DNA of 64,000 bases from Pseudomonas huaxiensis (GCF_003231275.1 NZ_QKVL01000002.1:308279-372278); one strand, 5' to 3'; counted from the first letter of the stretch, positions 1-9,781 are shown. The notes: generated by a model from the letters alone, not told the origin. Made by a program: numbers and translations.

Positions 1-371
1 ACTCGTACATGAAGTCAGAAGTTCTGCGCGGTTCGTTGTACGACGGCAGCTCCCTCAAGGGCAATGAGTTCACCACCGCACCGAAGCATTCCGCTTCGCT
101 GTGGAGTTACTACAGCGTGCCCGGCACGGACGTCAGCGTCGGCCTCGGCGCGCGCTATGTCGGAGCGTATTACCTGAATGCCGCCAACACCGGCAAAAGC
201 GACGGCACCACGTTGTTTGACGCTGCTTTCAACTACCAGATTGCCAAGGGTACCGAGCTTGCGGTGAATGTCAGCAACTTGCTGGATGAGCAGCATGTGG
301 TGGGTTCAGGTACGGCGAACTTCTATAACCCGGGGCGGGAGGTTACGGCGAAGGTGAGTTACAACTGGTAA
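1..371 (+). CDS. TonB-dependent receptor, C-terminal part (5' end outside window)
   Basis: The reading frame is already open at the left edge, so this is the 3' end of a longer gene. The visible 120 or so residues alternate hydrophobic and polar positions like outer-membrane beta-strands. They include the typical receptor ending: an NVSNLLDE turn, then FYNPGREV, then a last strand finishing in an aromatic residue (Trp), the signal used for barrel assembly. The protein would import an iron-siderophore or similar substrate with TonB energy. The plug domain and the substrate cannot be judged from this fragment. Confidence 0.85.
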   Translation, partial: SYMKSEVLRGSLYDGSSLKGNEFTTAPKHSASLWSYYSVPGTDVSVGLGARYVGAYYLNAANTGKSDGTTLFDAAFNYQIAKGTELAVNVSNLLDEQHVVGSGTANFYNPGREVTAKVSYNW

Positions 372-393
372 GGCGTTTTCCCGGTAGGAAGTG

Positions 394-415
394 GTGCCCG
401 CTGGAAAGCGGGCAC
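394..415 (+). terminator. Hairpin downstream of the receptor gene
   Basis: A 9-bp perfect stem (GTGCCCGCT / AGCGGGCAC) with a GGAA loop lies 23 bp after the receptor stop codon. It sits between this gene and the convergent azlD end. No T-run follows, so termination activity is only a guess. Confidence 0.4.
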
Positions 416-459
416 TGCTGACTCGAGCTTTCATAAAAACAGACAATTAAAGTTGACAC

Positions 460-756
460 CTACAGCACCCACCGAAGCCCCGCCAGCGCTCCCACGGCAA
501 TCGCGACAGTGAACAGCATCGGCAAGCGCCAGGCGGCAACCAGTGTGATGGCCAATGCGATCAGCTCTTCAGGATGAGGTGAAACGAAGTGTGGCGCGAT
601 CACCGAAATCAGCACGCATCCCGGTGCTGCCTCCATTACCGCGCGGGCACGCGGCCCGAGCTTGCGTTTGCGCAGCAGCAGATAACCCGCGAGGCGTGTC
701 GCATAGGTGGCTGACGCCATGCCCCCAATCGTCAGCAAAGCCGACATGCTGATCAT
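460..756 (-). CDS. azlD: AzlD family branched-chain amino acid exporter subunit
   Basis: The product is 98 aa with three or four hydrophobic segments, the usual size and look of the small AzlD partner of AzlC. Together they form an inner-membrane exporter of branched-chain amino acids. The start is the ATG at 754-756, which overlaps the azlC stop as ATGA, so the two are translationally coupled. A much longer open frame runs upstream, but it is antisense-like sequence inside azlC. Confidence 0.85.
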   Translation of the reverse strand: MISMSALLTIGGMASATYATRLAGYLLLRKRKLGPRARAVMEAAPGCVLISVIAPHFVSPHPEELIALAITLVAAWRLPMLFTVAIAVGALAGLRWVL

Positions 757-1463
757 GACGCTATCGCCCGAAGGTAAGTGAACAGCATTCCGGCAATGAC
801 GCCGGCAAATACGAACCAGGCACCAGGCACCGTGAGGTAGACAAGAATCGCAACCCCCAGGCTGATCAACCAGGAACAAGCCAACCGCGGCCCTTTCCAC
901 ATCCCCCTGAGCAGCACGATGAAGACCGCCGGGAACGCCATCGCAAAGCCATAGGCTTCGATGTTGCCCAGTGCCGGTCCGACCGCAGCGCCGATCAAGG
1001 CAAAACCGACCCAGACCGGGTAGAACGGCAAACAAGCGCCACAGTAGTAGGGCCAACTGAAAGCTGCTTGCTGTTGCGCCGAGGACCTCCTCAGGGTATC
1101 GGCATAGCTGATCGCCCAACCCTCGTCCGCCATGAAGAACAAGGCCGGAATCACCTTGCGCTTGGGCAAGTGCTGGAGATAAGGCGCCAGCGCCGCCCCC
1201 ATTACGATATGGCGGCTGTTGATCAACAGGGTAATGAGCACGATCGTCAGCATCGGCGGCACCGCCCCCCATAACTTGATGGCGGCGAACTCCGAGCCGC
1301 CGGCAAAGTTGAGGCCGGTCATCGCCCCCACTTCAACCAGTGACAAGCCGACCTGCGAAGCTTGCGCACCGAGAACCATTGCATAAGGGGCAACCGCGAA
1401 CATGACCGGGAGGGCATCCCTCGCCCCTCGCAGGATCTCGCTTCTATCGTAGGGGTCGGTCAT
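753..1463 (-). CDS. azlC: AzlC family branched-chain amino acid exporter
   Basis: The product is 236 aa, a multi-spanning membrane protein. An early segment with AVAPYAMVLG is followed by GLNFAGGSEFAAI and INSRHIVMGA, features typical of AzlC permeases. It is predicted to export branched-chain amino acids with AzlD, encoded immediately downstream with a 4-bp overlap. A LysR gene starts divergently 119 bp away and is the likely regulator of the pair. Confidence 0.9.
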   Translation of the reverse strand: MTDPYDRSEILRGARDALPVMFAVAPYAMVLGAQASQVGLSLVEVGAMTGLNFAGGSEFAAIKLWGAVPPMLTIVLITLLINSRHIVMGAALAPYLQHLPKRKVIPALFFMADEGWAISYADTLRRSSAQQQAAFSWPYYCGACLPFYPVWVGFALIGAAVGPALGNIEAYGFAMAFPAVFIVLLRGMWKGPRLACSWLISLGVAILVYLTVPGAWFVFAGVIAGMLFTYLRAIAS

Positions 1464-1582
1464 GGGCGGCTACTCACTGCATCACTGTCGTTGTGGTTGC
1501 AAGGAGTGTGAATGCGGACGGATCACCCAGAAAAGCGAATATCTGTTATACAGCGCATTCGATTCTCGAATGACTGAATACG

Positions 1583-2494
1583 ATGATTCATTCCAAGGAT
1601 TTGCAGATCGATTGGTTGCGCACGTTTCTGGCGGTCGTGGATACCGGTTCCATGACTGCGGCGGCGCGCCAGGTCGCCCGATCACAGTCAGCGGTGAGCA
1701 TGCAGTTGAAAAAACTGGAGGACAGCCTCGGTCGTCCGCTGTTCAAGCGCGAGCCGAGGCAACTGACGTTGACTCCTGCCGGGTATGACCTCCTCGGCCA
1801 CGCCCGCAAGCTGCTCGAAGCCCACTCGACGATGGTCGATGCGATGCACGGCGGTGCGGTCTCCGGGCGCGTTACTTTGGGTGCGCCGGTTGACTATGCA
1901 CTGACGTATCTGATGCCCGCCCTGCGCAGCTTCATGACCCGCTTTGGCGAGGTCGAGGTCACATTGGTCTGCGAAGACTCTGCAAGCCTCTGGGCAAAGG
2001 TCGACCGTGGCCAGGTCGATCTTGCCTTGGTAACCCGCGATGGCCCTTCGCGGGGCGAACTGCTGTTCAGAGAAGCGTTGGTATGGGGCGCCGCCGAGCA
2101 ACATGAAGCGTGGAAGCGCAGCCAACTGCCAATAGCCGTGCACGGGCTCAGCGAGCGCTTGCGCACGGCAATCCTTGCCGCTATTTCGGGTTTGGGCCGT
2201 GAGTATCGAGTGGTCTACAACAGCCCCAATGTGAGCGGCCAGTTGGCAGCGATGGAAAGTGGCCTCGCTGTGGCCGTGGTCACTCGTTGCAGCTTGCCAG
2301 CGCACCTCAAGGTGCTGGATACCCGGCACGGTCTGCCAGAATTGCCGGTGGCGGATGTCGTGTTGACCCGAAGCCGAGACTCGAAAGGCTCACGCGGTGT
2401 AGATGCGCTGTACGCACATGTTGCAAGCGCGTTGCGCGATCCACTCCGCGATGGACCTGCCCACGCCCCCAGGGATGATAAATATGCCCTGTGA
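1583..2494 (+). CDS. LysR family transcriptional regulator (divergent from azlCD)
   Basis: The product is 303 aa. The N-terminal winged helix-turn-helix is clear (WLRTFLAVVDTGSMTAAARQ, then SQSAVSMQLKKLE), followed by a substrate-binding domain. LysR proteins usually control the divergent gene, so azlCD is the most likely target, with an amino acid as co-inducer (inference). The 3' end overlaps the start of the downstream alpha/beta hydrolase gene by 11 bp, which suggests co-transcription. Confidence 0.9.
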   Translation: MIHSKDLQIDWLRTFLAVVDTGSMTAAARQVARSQSAVSMQLKKLEDSLGRPLFKREPRQLTLTPAGYDLLGHARKLLEAHSTMVDAMHGGAVSGRVTLGAPVDYALTYLMPALRSFMTRFGEVEVTLVCEDSASLWAKVDRGQVDLALVTRDGPSRGELLFREALVWGAAEQHEAWKRSQLPIAVHGLSERLRTAILAAISGLGREYRVVYNSPNVSGQLAAMESGLAVAVVTRCSLPAHLKVLDTRHGLPELPVADVVLTRSRDSKGSRGVDALYAHVASALRDPLRDGPAHAPRDDKYAL

Positions 2495-3185
2495 AAGTGC
2501 TCTGCCATTGGTGCTGATTCCCGGCTTCATGCTCGACGAGTCGCTTTGGAACGAGGTAGTTGAACACCTGCCATTCAAGCGCAAGGTTCATCGGGCGAAC
2601 CTGCTCCAGGGGCATACAATTGCTGAGATTGCTCAGAACATCGCAGCCGACGCACCTCCAAGGTTTGTCCTGATCGGTTTTTCACTGGGCGGCTATGTTG
2701 CAAGATCCTTGGTACAGCAGTTCCCAGACCGGGTGGCGGGCCTTGTGTTGATTGCAACGTCACTACGCCCGGACACACCTGTGCAGCAGCGGCTCAAGCA
2801 AACTGCGGTGAAGGCATCTGCACAAGGGCAGTTTCGTGGTTTGAGTTCGGTATCGATTAGCCAATCGGTTAACCCACTCCGGGCAAACGACAACGCGTTG
2901 ATTGGCCGCATTCGTGAAATGGGTCAGCGAATGGGCCACGACGTTTTTGCCAGACAATCCCTGCTGGTCAGGAACGAAATTTCGTCCTGCACTATCCATT
3001 GCCCGACCCTGATCATTGCCGGTGCGCAGGACAAACTGAGATTGCCTGAAGAGGCACGGGAGCTGCGTGACGCAATCCCGGGAGCCCGTCTCGAAGTCGT
3101 GGAAGAGTCAGGCCACATGATTCCATTGGAACAGCCTGAAAAACTCGCCCTGTTGATATCGCACTGGTTGGATTCGATGGGCTGA
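2484..3185 (+). CDS. Alpha/beta hydrolase
   Basis: With the start at the ATG at 2484 (AGGG nine bases upstream) the product is 233 aa. The alpha/beta-hydrolase fold is supported by the nucleophile elbow GFSLGG (Ser67), a late acid in AGAQDK (Asp183) and the catalytic His in ESGHMIP (His211). The order and spacing fit a functional triad. It is a small soluble esterase or lyase-like enzyme of unknown substrate. An upstream in-frame start exists at 2403 but lies deep in the LysR gene and adds residues that do not fit the fold. Confidence 0.85.
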   Translation: MPCESALPLVLIPGFMLDESLWNEVVEHLPFKRKVHRANLLQGHTIAEIAQNIAADAPPRFVLIGFSLGGYVARSLVQQFPDRVAGLVLIATSLRPDTPVQQRLKQTAVKASAQGQFRGLSSVSISQSVNPLRANDNALIGRIREMGQRMGHDVFARQSLLVRNEISSCTIHCPTLIIAGAQDKLRLPEEARELRDAIPGARLEVVEESGHMIPLEQPEKLALLISHWLDSMG

Positions 3186-3252
3186 AAGTACGAGTAGCCT
3201 GCGTATGATTGCCCTCTTCCGAGTGACACCTGTGACCGCTTGCCTTGGCTGG

Positions 3253-4185
3253 TCAGTCGCCCATTGATCCGAGGAGCCACTGCCGAAAAATCTCGGCAGA
3301 AGCTGAGCGCTTGCGATGCTTGAGCGATACCAGGAATTCTCCATTACCCGTCACGCATTCGAAAGGTGTCACCCGCTGCAACTCGCCCTTCGCCAGCGCT
3401 TCCTCTGCCATGAACGTCCAGGCCAGGCCGATGCCCATACCCTGCTGAACGGCTCGATAAGCCAATGTCAATTGGTTGAAGACCGGAGCTTTGTCGCGCG
3501 CAGCATAGTCGATGCCAAAGTGGCCGAACCATTGATGCCAGTCCAGGCACTGCCAGGCGCACGTATCGATCTGCACCAAATTGGCCTGAGCCAATTGTTC
3601 CAGGGTGTAGATTCCAGACACGTCCAATGAAGGATGAGCCACGGCGTAGACGATTTCCGGGAGCAGGAAATCGCTATCCAGCGAGGGCCATTCGCCAGAA
3701 CCATAGAGAATGCCCACGTCAAAATCATTGAGGCTGGCTTCATCGAATTCGTTGATCGCGTGAACGTGCACGGCGATGTCCGGGTAGGCCTTGTTGAATT
3801 CGATCAGCTTCGGAAACAGCCAGAATTGGGCCAGTGCATGGGTCGCCAGCACCGAGACGGCGTTGGACTGATGCACGTTGCGAATTCGCGTGACGCTTTG
3901 GTACATCGTGGTGAGGAGCACGTTGACCGTCATCAGCAGCTCATCGCCTGCACTGGTCAACTTGACGCCTCTCGGTTTTCGCTCGAAGAGCGGGACGCCC
4001 ATACACTCCTCAAGCTGGCGCATCTGTTTGCTCACCGCGCTCTGGGTAAGAAACAGTTCGCCGGCGCCCGTGAAGCTGGCATGCCGTCCCACCGCCTCAA
4101 ACGTGATCAGGGTTTCCAATGGAGGCAAAGTACGCAGGTAACGGTTAATGGGGGTTCTCCAGAGCGGGTGATTGCACCTACCCAT
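3253..4185 (-). CDS. LysR family transcriptional regulator (GcvA-like)
   Basis: The product is 310 aa. The helix-turn-helix reads LETLITFEAVGRHASFTGAG, then LTQSAVSKQMRQLEE, followed by GVPLFERKPRGVKLT, a pattern close to the GcvA-like LysR subgroup. The effector domain is complete. The gene is divergent from the EamA transporter at 4276, its likely target. The first dozen residues before the HTH are atypical, so translation may begin somewhat later, but no clear internal ATG is available before the HTH. Confidence 0.88.
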   Translation of the reverse strand: MGRCNHPLWRTPINRYLRTLPPLETLITFEAVGRHASFTGAGELFLTQSAVSKQMRQLEECMGVPLFERKPRGVKLTSAGDELLMTVNVLLTTMYQSVTRIRNVHQSNAVSVLATHALAQFWLFPKLIEFNKAYPDIAVHVHAINEFDEASLNDFDVGILYGSGEWPSLDSDFLLPEIVYAVAHPSLDVSGIYTLEQLAQANLVQIDTCAWQCLDWHQWFGHFGIDYAARDKAPVFNQLTLAYRAVQQGMGIGLAWTFMAEEALAKGELQRVTPFECVTGNGEFLVSLKHRKRSASAEIFRQWLLGSMGD

Positions 4186-4275
4186 TCCTCACAGGAATGG
4201 GTAGCCAACTTCTTATCGCAGGTTGCGCCTACAGACCATGGCTAGAATGCCGCTAAATGGCTTGTCAGAGCAGCG

Positions 4276-5220
4276 ATGATGAACAGTGGAATTGTATTTG
4301 CGATTTTGGCGGGTGCCATCTGGGGAGGGGTGATTATCGCCCCTTCGTTACTGCCGGAATTCAATGCTGTGCTGATCAGCAGCGTCCGGTTTGCGCTGTA
4401 CGGACTGATCTCGCTCCTCGTAGCCTTACCGATTGCATCCCGCATGCTCTCGAAGTTGACGCGCCGCGACGCCTTGACGCTGCTTCGCCTTTCATTCACC
4501 GGGAACATCCTGAACTACGCGCTGCTGGGTGCTTCCGTACAACTGAGCGGGGTGACTGCCGCCGCCCTGATCAACGGCATGATGCCGGTTGCCATTACCT
4601 TTCTGGGGCGTGGCGATGCAGGATCCCTGCCCCTGACCAAGCTCAAACTGCCCCTGTTGATGATATTCCTGGGCATCGTATCGGTCAGTCTCGAACACTC
4701 AACTGCCGGGACAGCGAATACCTCACTGTCTTCTCAGTTGCTGGGGCTGGCCTGCGGGTTCAGTGGGGTGGTCTGTTGGTCTTGGTACGCGACTCACAAT
4801 GCCCGTTATTTAAAGCAAAGCCATTTCAACAGCAGCGAGTGGTCGACGCTGTTGGGCATCGTAACGGGCGTCGTGGCGGTGGTGTTCAGCATCGCGGCCC
4901 TGATCCTGTTCCCGAAACTGCTACCCACCCGTGTGGAAAGCAGTCGCTGGATGGCTCTACTGTGGGTCTGTCTGTTCCTGGCACTCTGCGGTTCGTGGGT
5001 TGCGAATGGGCTGTGGAATGCCTGCTCGCGCCGAATGGCCACATCATTGAGCGGACAGATGATCGTGTTCGAAACGCTGTTTGCCTGTGTATACGGTTTT
5101 CTGTTCAGCCAGCGAATGCCAGGCTTGATGGAGGTGACATCAATCGTATTGTTGGTGGGTGGGGTCGTCTGGGCGGCGAAGCGTCACCGAACGGTGCCGT
5201 TGGAACATGCTGAGCCGTAG
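4276..5220 (+). CDS. EamA/DMT family transporter
   Basis: The product is 314 aa with about ten hydrophobic segments arranged as two EamA repeats, the normal size for drug/metabolite-transporter exporters. The N-terminus AILAGAIWGGVIIAPSLLP is typical of the family. It is an inner-membrane exporter or permease of unknown substrate, often amino acids or their derivatives. Two ATG codons occur in tandem at 4276 and 4279. The divergent LysR gene 90 bp upstream is the likely regulator. Confidence 0.87.
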   Translation: MMNSGIVFAILAGAIWGGVIIAPSLLPEFNAVLISSVRFALYGLISLLVALPIASRMLSKLTRRDALTLLRLSFTGNILNYALLGASVQLSGVTAAALINGMMPVAITFLGRGDAGSLPLTKLKLPLLMIFLGIVSVSLEHSTAGTANTSLSSQLLGLACGFSGVVCWSWYATHNARYLKQSHFNSSEWSTLLGIVTGVVAVVFSIAALILFPKLLPTRVESSRWMALLWVCLFLALCGSWVANGLWNACSRRMATSLSGQMIVFETLFACVYGFLFSQRMPGLMEVTSIVLLVGGVVWAAKRHRTVPLEHAEP

Positions 5221-5321
5221 CCGCTGGTATCAGGTGGGCGAGTGGTCCACCATTTCCAAGCCGCGAAATCACTTGTGGTACTGACAAAACACTCTGAACA
5301 CCTTAAAAGTCCGGGAGCTGC

Positions 5322-5660
5322 ATGAGTTTCGATATCGTCCTTTTGAAACCAGTGAACCTGAATGCATCCGACTTGGCTGACATAGAGGAAGTAACTGAGG
5401 TAGGCCCCAGTGCCGCTGTTCTCGCACTGCTGGAACAAGTATTCCCGGGATGCACCCAAGAGGTATTTACCAAAGGGGAATCATTTTCGGTCGAGTCAAG
5501 CCTGGCTGGAGATCCCGTAACCTCCATCCACATGACGCTCAGATTTGGCTCGGCTTGGTCCGAGTCAGATCATGACGACTTCTTTGCGCCTCTTTCCAAC
5601 CTCTGCAAAGTGCTTGAGTTGCAGGCGTATGCCATGACTGACAACTCACGTATTGCATGA
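5322..5660 (+). CDS. Small conserved-looking hypothetical protein
   Basis: The product is 112 aa, soluble and acidic, with no signal peptide. It begins with a beta-strand-like MSFDIVLLKPV and carries a GxSFSVESSLAGDP stretch. A purine-rich GGGAG lies just before the ATG. I do not recognise the family; the size and acidity would suit a small immunity-type or accessory protein, but nothing nearby supports a toxin partner. It stands alone between the EamA transporter and the glutaminase region. Confidence 0.6.
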   Translation: MSFDIVLLKPVNLNASDLADIEEVTEVGPSAAVLALLEQVFPGCTQEVFTKGESFSVESSLAGDPVTSIHMTLRFGSAWSESDHDDFFAPLSNLCKVLELQAYAMTDNSRIA

Positions 5661-5748
5661 CATCGGTCATTTCGGGAAAAGCGGCAATCGCGGTTCACCC
5701 CCTGAACGCGCCCGGTTGCTGATTATTGAACAGGTGCTCGGCGGAGAC

Positions 5749-5965
5749 CTAACCCCGAGCGCCCTGCCCGCTCAAGCCCGATGTGGATACCCTGCCCACC
5801 AGCCGCCAAAGCGCTGTAGCCTCATCCCGCTCAATAACCCCCTGCACTTCAAGCCGCTCAAGCGTCTCCACCGCCCGTTGATAACCAAACAACGCGATCC
5901 TGAACCATCGAGATGCCAAACGTCTCATGCGCTTTCAAGCGCTCCAGGAGCTCCAGGTCGTTCAT
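5749..5965 (-). pseudogene. Small gene interrupted by a frameshift
   Basis: An ATG at 5963-5965 preceded by AAAGGACAG opens a frame beginning MNDLELLERLKAHETFGIS that stops at 5858. Close to codon 20 another frame continues with coding-like sequence (RIALFGYQRAVETLERLEVQ, then GVIERDEATALWRLVGRVS) to a stop at 5749. Joined, they would give a helical protein of about 70 aa. A single-base indel near 5890-5905 explains the break. It may be a degraded gene, a sequencing error or, less likely, programmed frameshifting. No family is recognised. Apart from this, the stretch 5661-6110 holds no supported gene. Confidence 0.5.
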
Positions 5966-6110
5966 GTTTTCTGTCCTTTCATGAAGGGTGTAATCGTGGA
6001 ATTGTCCGAAGCCCTTCAGGGGGTCGATTTGCGTCAGCACAACCAACAATGTGCTCCACCCCCAACCACCATCGTCTGAACCCACACCCCCGCACTCCAG
6101 GCATTTCCCG

Positions 6111-7031
6111 ATGCAAGCACTGTTGCAAGACATCCTCGACCAGGTCCGCCCGCTACTCAGCCAAGGCCAGGTGGCGCAATACATTCCTGCCCTCGCTCAG
6201 GTAGATCCCAACCAGTTGGGCATCGCCGTGCACGGCCTGGACGGTCAGGTGCATTGCGCGGGCGATGCGCAGACCCCGTTCTCGATCCAGAGCATTTCCA
6301 AGGTGTTCAGCCTGGTCCAGGCGATCGGCCACAGCGGCGAGGCGATCTGGTCGCGGTTGGGCTACGAGCCGTCCGGGCAGGCGTTCAATTCGCTGGTGCA
6401 ACTGGAAGCGGAAAAAGGTAAACCGCGCAATCCCTTCATCAACGCCGGGGCGCTGGTGATCTGCGATATCAACCAGTCCCGCTACGCCACACCAACGCTG
6501 TCGATGCGCGACTTCGTCCGCCGTCTGGCGGGCAATCCGCGCATCGTCAGCGATGCGCTGGTGGCCGAGTCCGAATACCAGCACCGCGCGCGCAACGCCG
6601 CCATGGCGTATCTGATGCAGGCGTTCGGCAATTTCCATAACGATGTCGACGCAGTGCTGCGCAGCTACTTCCACCACTGCGCGCTGTCGATGAACTGCGT
6701 GGATGTGGCCCGCGCTTTTGCCTTTCTGGCCAACAGCGGTTATTGCCCACACAGCGGCGAACAGGTGCTCAGCCCGCGCCAGGCGCAGCAGGTCAACGCG
6801 ATCATGGCCACCAGCGGGCTGTACGACGAGGCCGGCAACTTTGCCTACCGCGTCGGCTTGCCGGGCAAGAGCGGCGTGGGCGGCGGGATCGTCGCGGTGG
6901 TGCCGGGACGCTACAGCATCTGTGTGTGGTCGCCCGCACTCAACGCCTCGGGCAACTCGCTGGCGGGATTGCGCGCGCTGGAATTGCTGAGCGAGCGCAT
7001 CACCGGATCGGTGTTTTCGGCGGTGCCTTGA
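6111..7031 (+). CDS. glsA: Glutaminase
   Basis: The product is 306 aa, the expected length for the serine-dependent beta-lactamase-like glutaminases that convert L-glutamine to glutamate and ammonia. The nucleophile motif SISK (Ser61, Lys64) sits in [12 protein letters not shown]. Other conserved blocks are [29 protein letters not shown] and [12 protein letters not shown]. The start is set at the ATG at 6111, since upstream in-frame codons add a proline-rich stretch without family likeness. It is an apparently monocistronic cytosolic enzyme. Confidence 0.93.
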   Translation: MQALLQDILDQVRPLLSQGQVAQYIPALAQVDPNQLGIAVHGLDGQVHCAGDAQTPFSIQSISKVFSLVQAIGHSGEAIWSRLGYEPSGQAFNSLVQLEAEKGKPRNPFINAGALVICDINQSRYATPTLSMRDFVRRLAGNPRIVSDALVAESEYQHRARNAAMAYLMQAFGNFHNDVDAVLRSYFHHCALSMNCVDVARAFAFLANSGYCPHSGEQVLSPRQAQQVNAIMATSGLYDEAGNFAYRVGLPGKSGVGGGIVAVVPGRYSICVWSPALNASGNSLAGLRALELLSERITGSVFSAVP

Positions 7032-7073
7032 GCAGTCAGGCCAGACACCGAACTGTCAGCCTGTTGCCAGCCG

Positions 7074-8003
7074 TCATTGATCGACAAAGGCCTGTGCAGT
7101 CGCCGCCAATTGGCCGCCCACCCGCGTTTTCAGCAGGTCGATGAAGCAGGTGATTTTCGCGTCTACATGCTGGCGAGAGGTGTAGACGGCATACACGTTG
7201 CGCTCCTGGGTGTGGTAGTCCGGCAAGACCCGGATCAGCCTTCCCGCGCGCAGATCCTCAATGGCCGAGAAGCCCGCCAGCAAGCCGATCCCGGCGCCCT
7301 CCTGAATCGCCACCGACATCGCCTCCATGTCGTTCACCCCGAAGCTCGGCCCGGCCGGTGTGAACACCGTACTGCCGCGCGTGCTCTCCAGCGCCCATTC
7401 ATCCCGGGGGTAGTCGACCGTACTCAGCAACAGGCACTCATGCTCGCTTAGTTGCTCCGGTGTCGAAGGTGGTGCATGCCGCGCAAGATAGTCGGGCGAA
7501 GCAACCAGAACGCAATGACTGACCCCGATTTTCTGGCTGACATAGGCGGAGTCCGGCAGCGCACGGGCAATCAGTATCGACACATCCAACTGGTCCTCGA
7601 GCAGATTCGGCATGCGCTGGGAAAGCAGTAATTCCACCGTGACCTGGGGAAACGTCCGGCGGTATTCGATAACGGCGGCGGTCACCAGATGCCGCGCCAG
7701 CCCCGGCACGCAGTGCACCCGCAGTGTGCCCCGGGGCTCCAGCAACGCGTTGCGCGCCTCGGCTTCCGCGTTGTCGAGATCCGCCAGGATCGTCGTGCAG
7801 CGTTCATAGAAACGCCGACCTGCATCGGTCACCGAGAGGCGCCGGGTCGAGCGTTGCAGCAGACGGGTATCGAGCGACTGTTCGAGGGCGGAAACCGCCC
7901 GGGACACGTTGCCGACGGTTGAGTCGAGATGATTCGCCACCGCGGTGAAACTGCCCATTTCGACCACTTTGACGAACACCGACATGTTCGAGAGTTTGTC
8001 CAT
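7074..8003 (-). CDS. LysR family transcriptional regulator
   Basis: The product is 309 aa, starting MDKLSNMSVFVKVVEMGSFT, with the HTH followed by RAVSALEQSLDTRLLQRSTR. This is typical of the large group of LysR regulators that control oxidoreductase genes. It is divergent, across 280 bp, from the aldehyde dehydrogenase and quinone oxidoreductase pair, which it probably regulates. The C-terminal effector domain is complete. Confidence 0.9.
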   Translation of the reverse strand: MDKLSNMSVFVKVVEMGSFTAVANHLDSTVGNVSRAVSALEQSLDTRLLQRSTRRLSVTDAGRRFYERCTTILADLDNAEAEARNALLEPRGTLRVHCVPGLARHLVTAAVIEYRRTFPQVTVELLLSQRMPNLLEDQLDVSILIARALPDSAYVSQKIGVSHCVLVASPDYLARHAPPSTPEQLSEHECLLLSTVDYPRDEWALESTRGSTVFTPAGPSFGVNDMEAMSVAIQEGAGIGLLAGFSAIEDLRAGRLIRVLPDYHTQERNVYAVYTSRQHVDAKITCFIDLLKTRVGGQLAATAQAFVDQ

Positions 8004-8283
8004 TACCCACCTTCTTTACGGCCTGTTGCACTACCCGCAGCGCCAGCAGCGCTGTTCACGCGCCCCTGTCATCACCGCGGACGCCAGGCATCGAGGCCGC
8101 ATCATGAGGGCAGTCGCAACACGCCGCAACACGCCGGCCACGGGATATTGCTGCTGCGCACAACAGTCATTCCCAACCTCGCTACTAAATCCCGGGCGTT
8201 CGGCTTCATAGACTGGCGGCACAGGCACCGCCACGGGGCCTCCCCAGCGCAGCCTCTGCGCCCAACCGACGAAGACTCTCGCC

Positions 8284-9720
8284 ATGCACACGCCTTACGA
8301 CTCGCTCTATCTGTTTATCGCAGGTGAATGGATCACCTGCGCTGATCGCCAAACCGCCAGCGTCATCAACCCGGCCAACCGCCAGGAAATCGGCCGCGTA
8401 CCGCTGGCCACCGCGGCTGACCTCGACCATGCATTGGCCGTCACCCAGAAGGCCTTCGCGGTGTGGCGCAACACACCACCGGCGCAGCGCGCACGGGTGC
8501 TCAAGGCTGCGGCCGAACTGATTCGCCAGCGGGTCGAGTCCATCGCCACGCAAATGACCCTCGAAGAAGGCAAACCGCTTACCGAAAGCCGCGATGAAGT
8601 GCTGCGCGCCGCCGAGTACTTCGAATGGTTCGGCGAAAGCGCTCGGCGAATCGATGGCCGCGTGGTGCCCTCGGACCGCCCGGGTGTGCTGCAACTGGTC
8701 AAGCGTCAGGCCATCGGCCCGGTGGCCGCCTTCACCCCCTGGAACTTCCCCGCCATCACCCCGGCCCGCAAGCTCGGCGCCGCGCTGGCCGCCGGCTGCA
8801 GCGTGATCATCAAACCCGGCGAAGAAAGCCCCGCCACCGCTCTGGCACTTGCCCGGGCACTGGATGACGCGGGGTTGCCCAAAGGTGTGCTGCAAGTGGT
8901 CTTCGGGGTGCCGGACCAAGTGTCGCGCCATCTGATTGCCTCGCCGGTGATTCGCAAGGTGACCTTCACCGGGTCGGTGCCGATTGGCCGCCTGCTTTCG
9001 GCGCACGCGGCCGAGGGCGTCAAGCCGATCACGCTGGAGTTGGGCGGTCATGGGCCAGTGCTGGTGTTCGACGATGCCGATGTCGAAAAGGCGGCACGGG
9101 AAGGCGTGGCTAACCGCTTTCGCGGCACCGGCCAGGTATGCATTTCATCGACGCGTTTCCTGATTCAGCGCGGCGTGTACCAGCAGTTCGTCGATCAGTT
9201 CGTGACAGCAACGCTCGCCCTGAAGCTGGGCGATGGCCTGCACCCCGACACCCAGGTCGGCCCCCTCGCCAACCCGCGGCAAATTGCCAAGATGGTGGAG
9301 CTGGTGGCTGACGCCGTGGCCAAAGGCGCACGCGTTCTAGCCGGCGGCAAGCGCCTGCCACGCGAGGGCTTTTTCTTCGAGCCGACGGTGTTGGCCGATG
9401 TGCCGATGAACGCCCGGATCATGCACGAAGAACCCTTCGGCCCCATCGCGGTACTGATGCCGTTCGACACCCTGGAAGACGGACTGGACGAAGCCAACCG
9501 CCTGCCCTACGGGCTGTCAGCTTATGCGTTCACCACCAGTGCGCGCACCGCCATCGACGTCGCCGACGGGCTTGAAGCCGGCATGATCGGCATCAACCAG
9601 TACCGCATCGTCGCCACCGAGCTGCCCTTCGGCGGCATGAAGGAGAGCGGCCACGGCTCGGAAGGCGGCATCGAAGGCATCGAGCATTACCTGACCCACA
9701 AATTCATCAGCCAGGTGTGA
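8284..9720 (+). CDS. NAD(P)-dependent aldehyde dehydrogenase, succinate-semialdehyde dehydrogenase-like
   Basis: The product is 478 aa, normal for the family. Visible features are the cofactor-region FTPWNFP and KPGEESP, the FTGSVPIGR loop, the catalytic Glu in LELGGHGP and the catalytic Cys in GQVCISS. It oxidises an aldehyde to the acid in the cytosol. Overall similarity is to the succinate-semialdehyde dehydrogenase group, but the usual GGNAP is GGHGP here and the exact substrate is open. The oxidoreductase gene begins 61 bp downstream, so the two are likely one operon. Confidence 0.88.
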   Translation: MHTPYDSLYLFIAGEWITCADRQTASVINPANRQEIGRVPLATAADLDHALAVTQKAFAVWRNTPPAQRARVLKAAAELIRQRVESIATQMTLEEGKPLTESRDEVLRAAEYFEWFGESARRIDGRVVPSDRPGVLQLVKRQAIGPVAAFTPWNFPAITPARKLGAALAAGCSVIIKPGEESPATALALARALDDAGLPKGVLQVVFGVPDQVSRHLIASPVIRKVTFTGSVPIGRLLSAHAAEGVKPITLELGGHGPVLVFDDADVEKAAREGVANRFRGTGQVCISSTRFLIQRGVYQQFVDQFVTATLALKLGDGLHPDTQVGPLANPRQIAKMVELVADAVAKGARVLAGGKRLPREGFFFEPTVLADVPMNARIMHEEPFGPIAVLMPFDTLEDGLDEANRLPYGLSAYAFTTSARTAIDVADGLEAGMIGINQYRIVATELPFGGMKESGHGSEGGIEGIEHYLTHKFISQV

Positions 9721-9781
9721 GGCCACGGCCAACGCCAGCCCCCTTGCCAGACACCTTCATCCACGCGGAGACACACTCACC

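Noticed and set aside
460..1272. A 270-codon frame on the minus strand containing azlD
   Set aside because: Only the last 98 codons match AzlD; the first part overlaps azlC out of frame.
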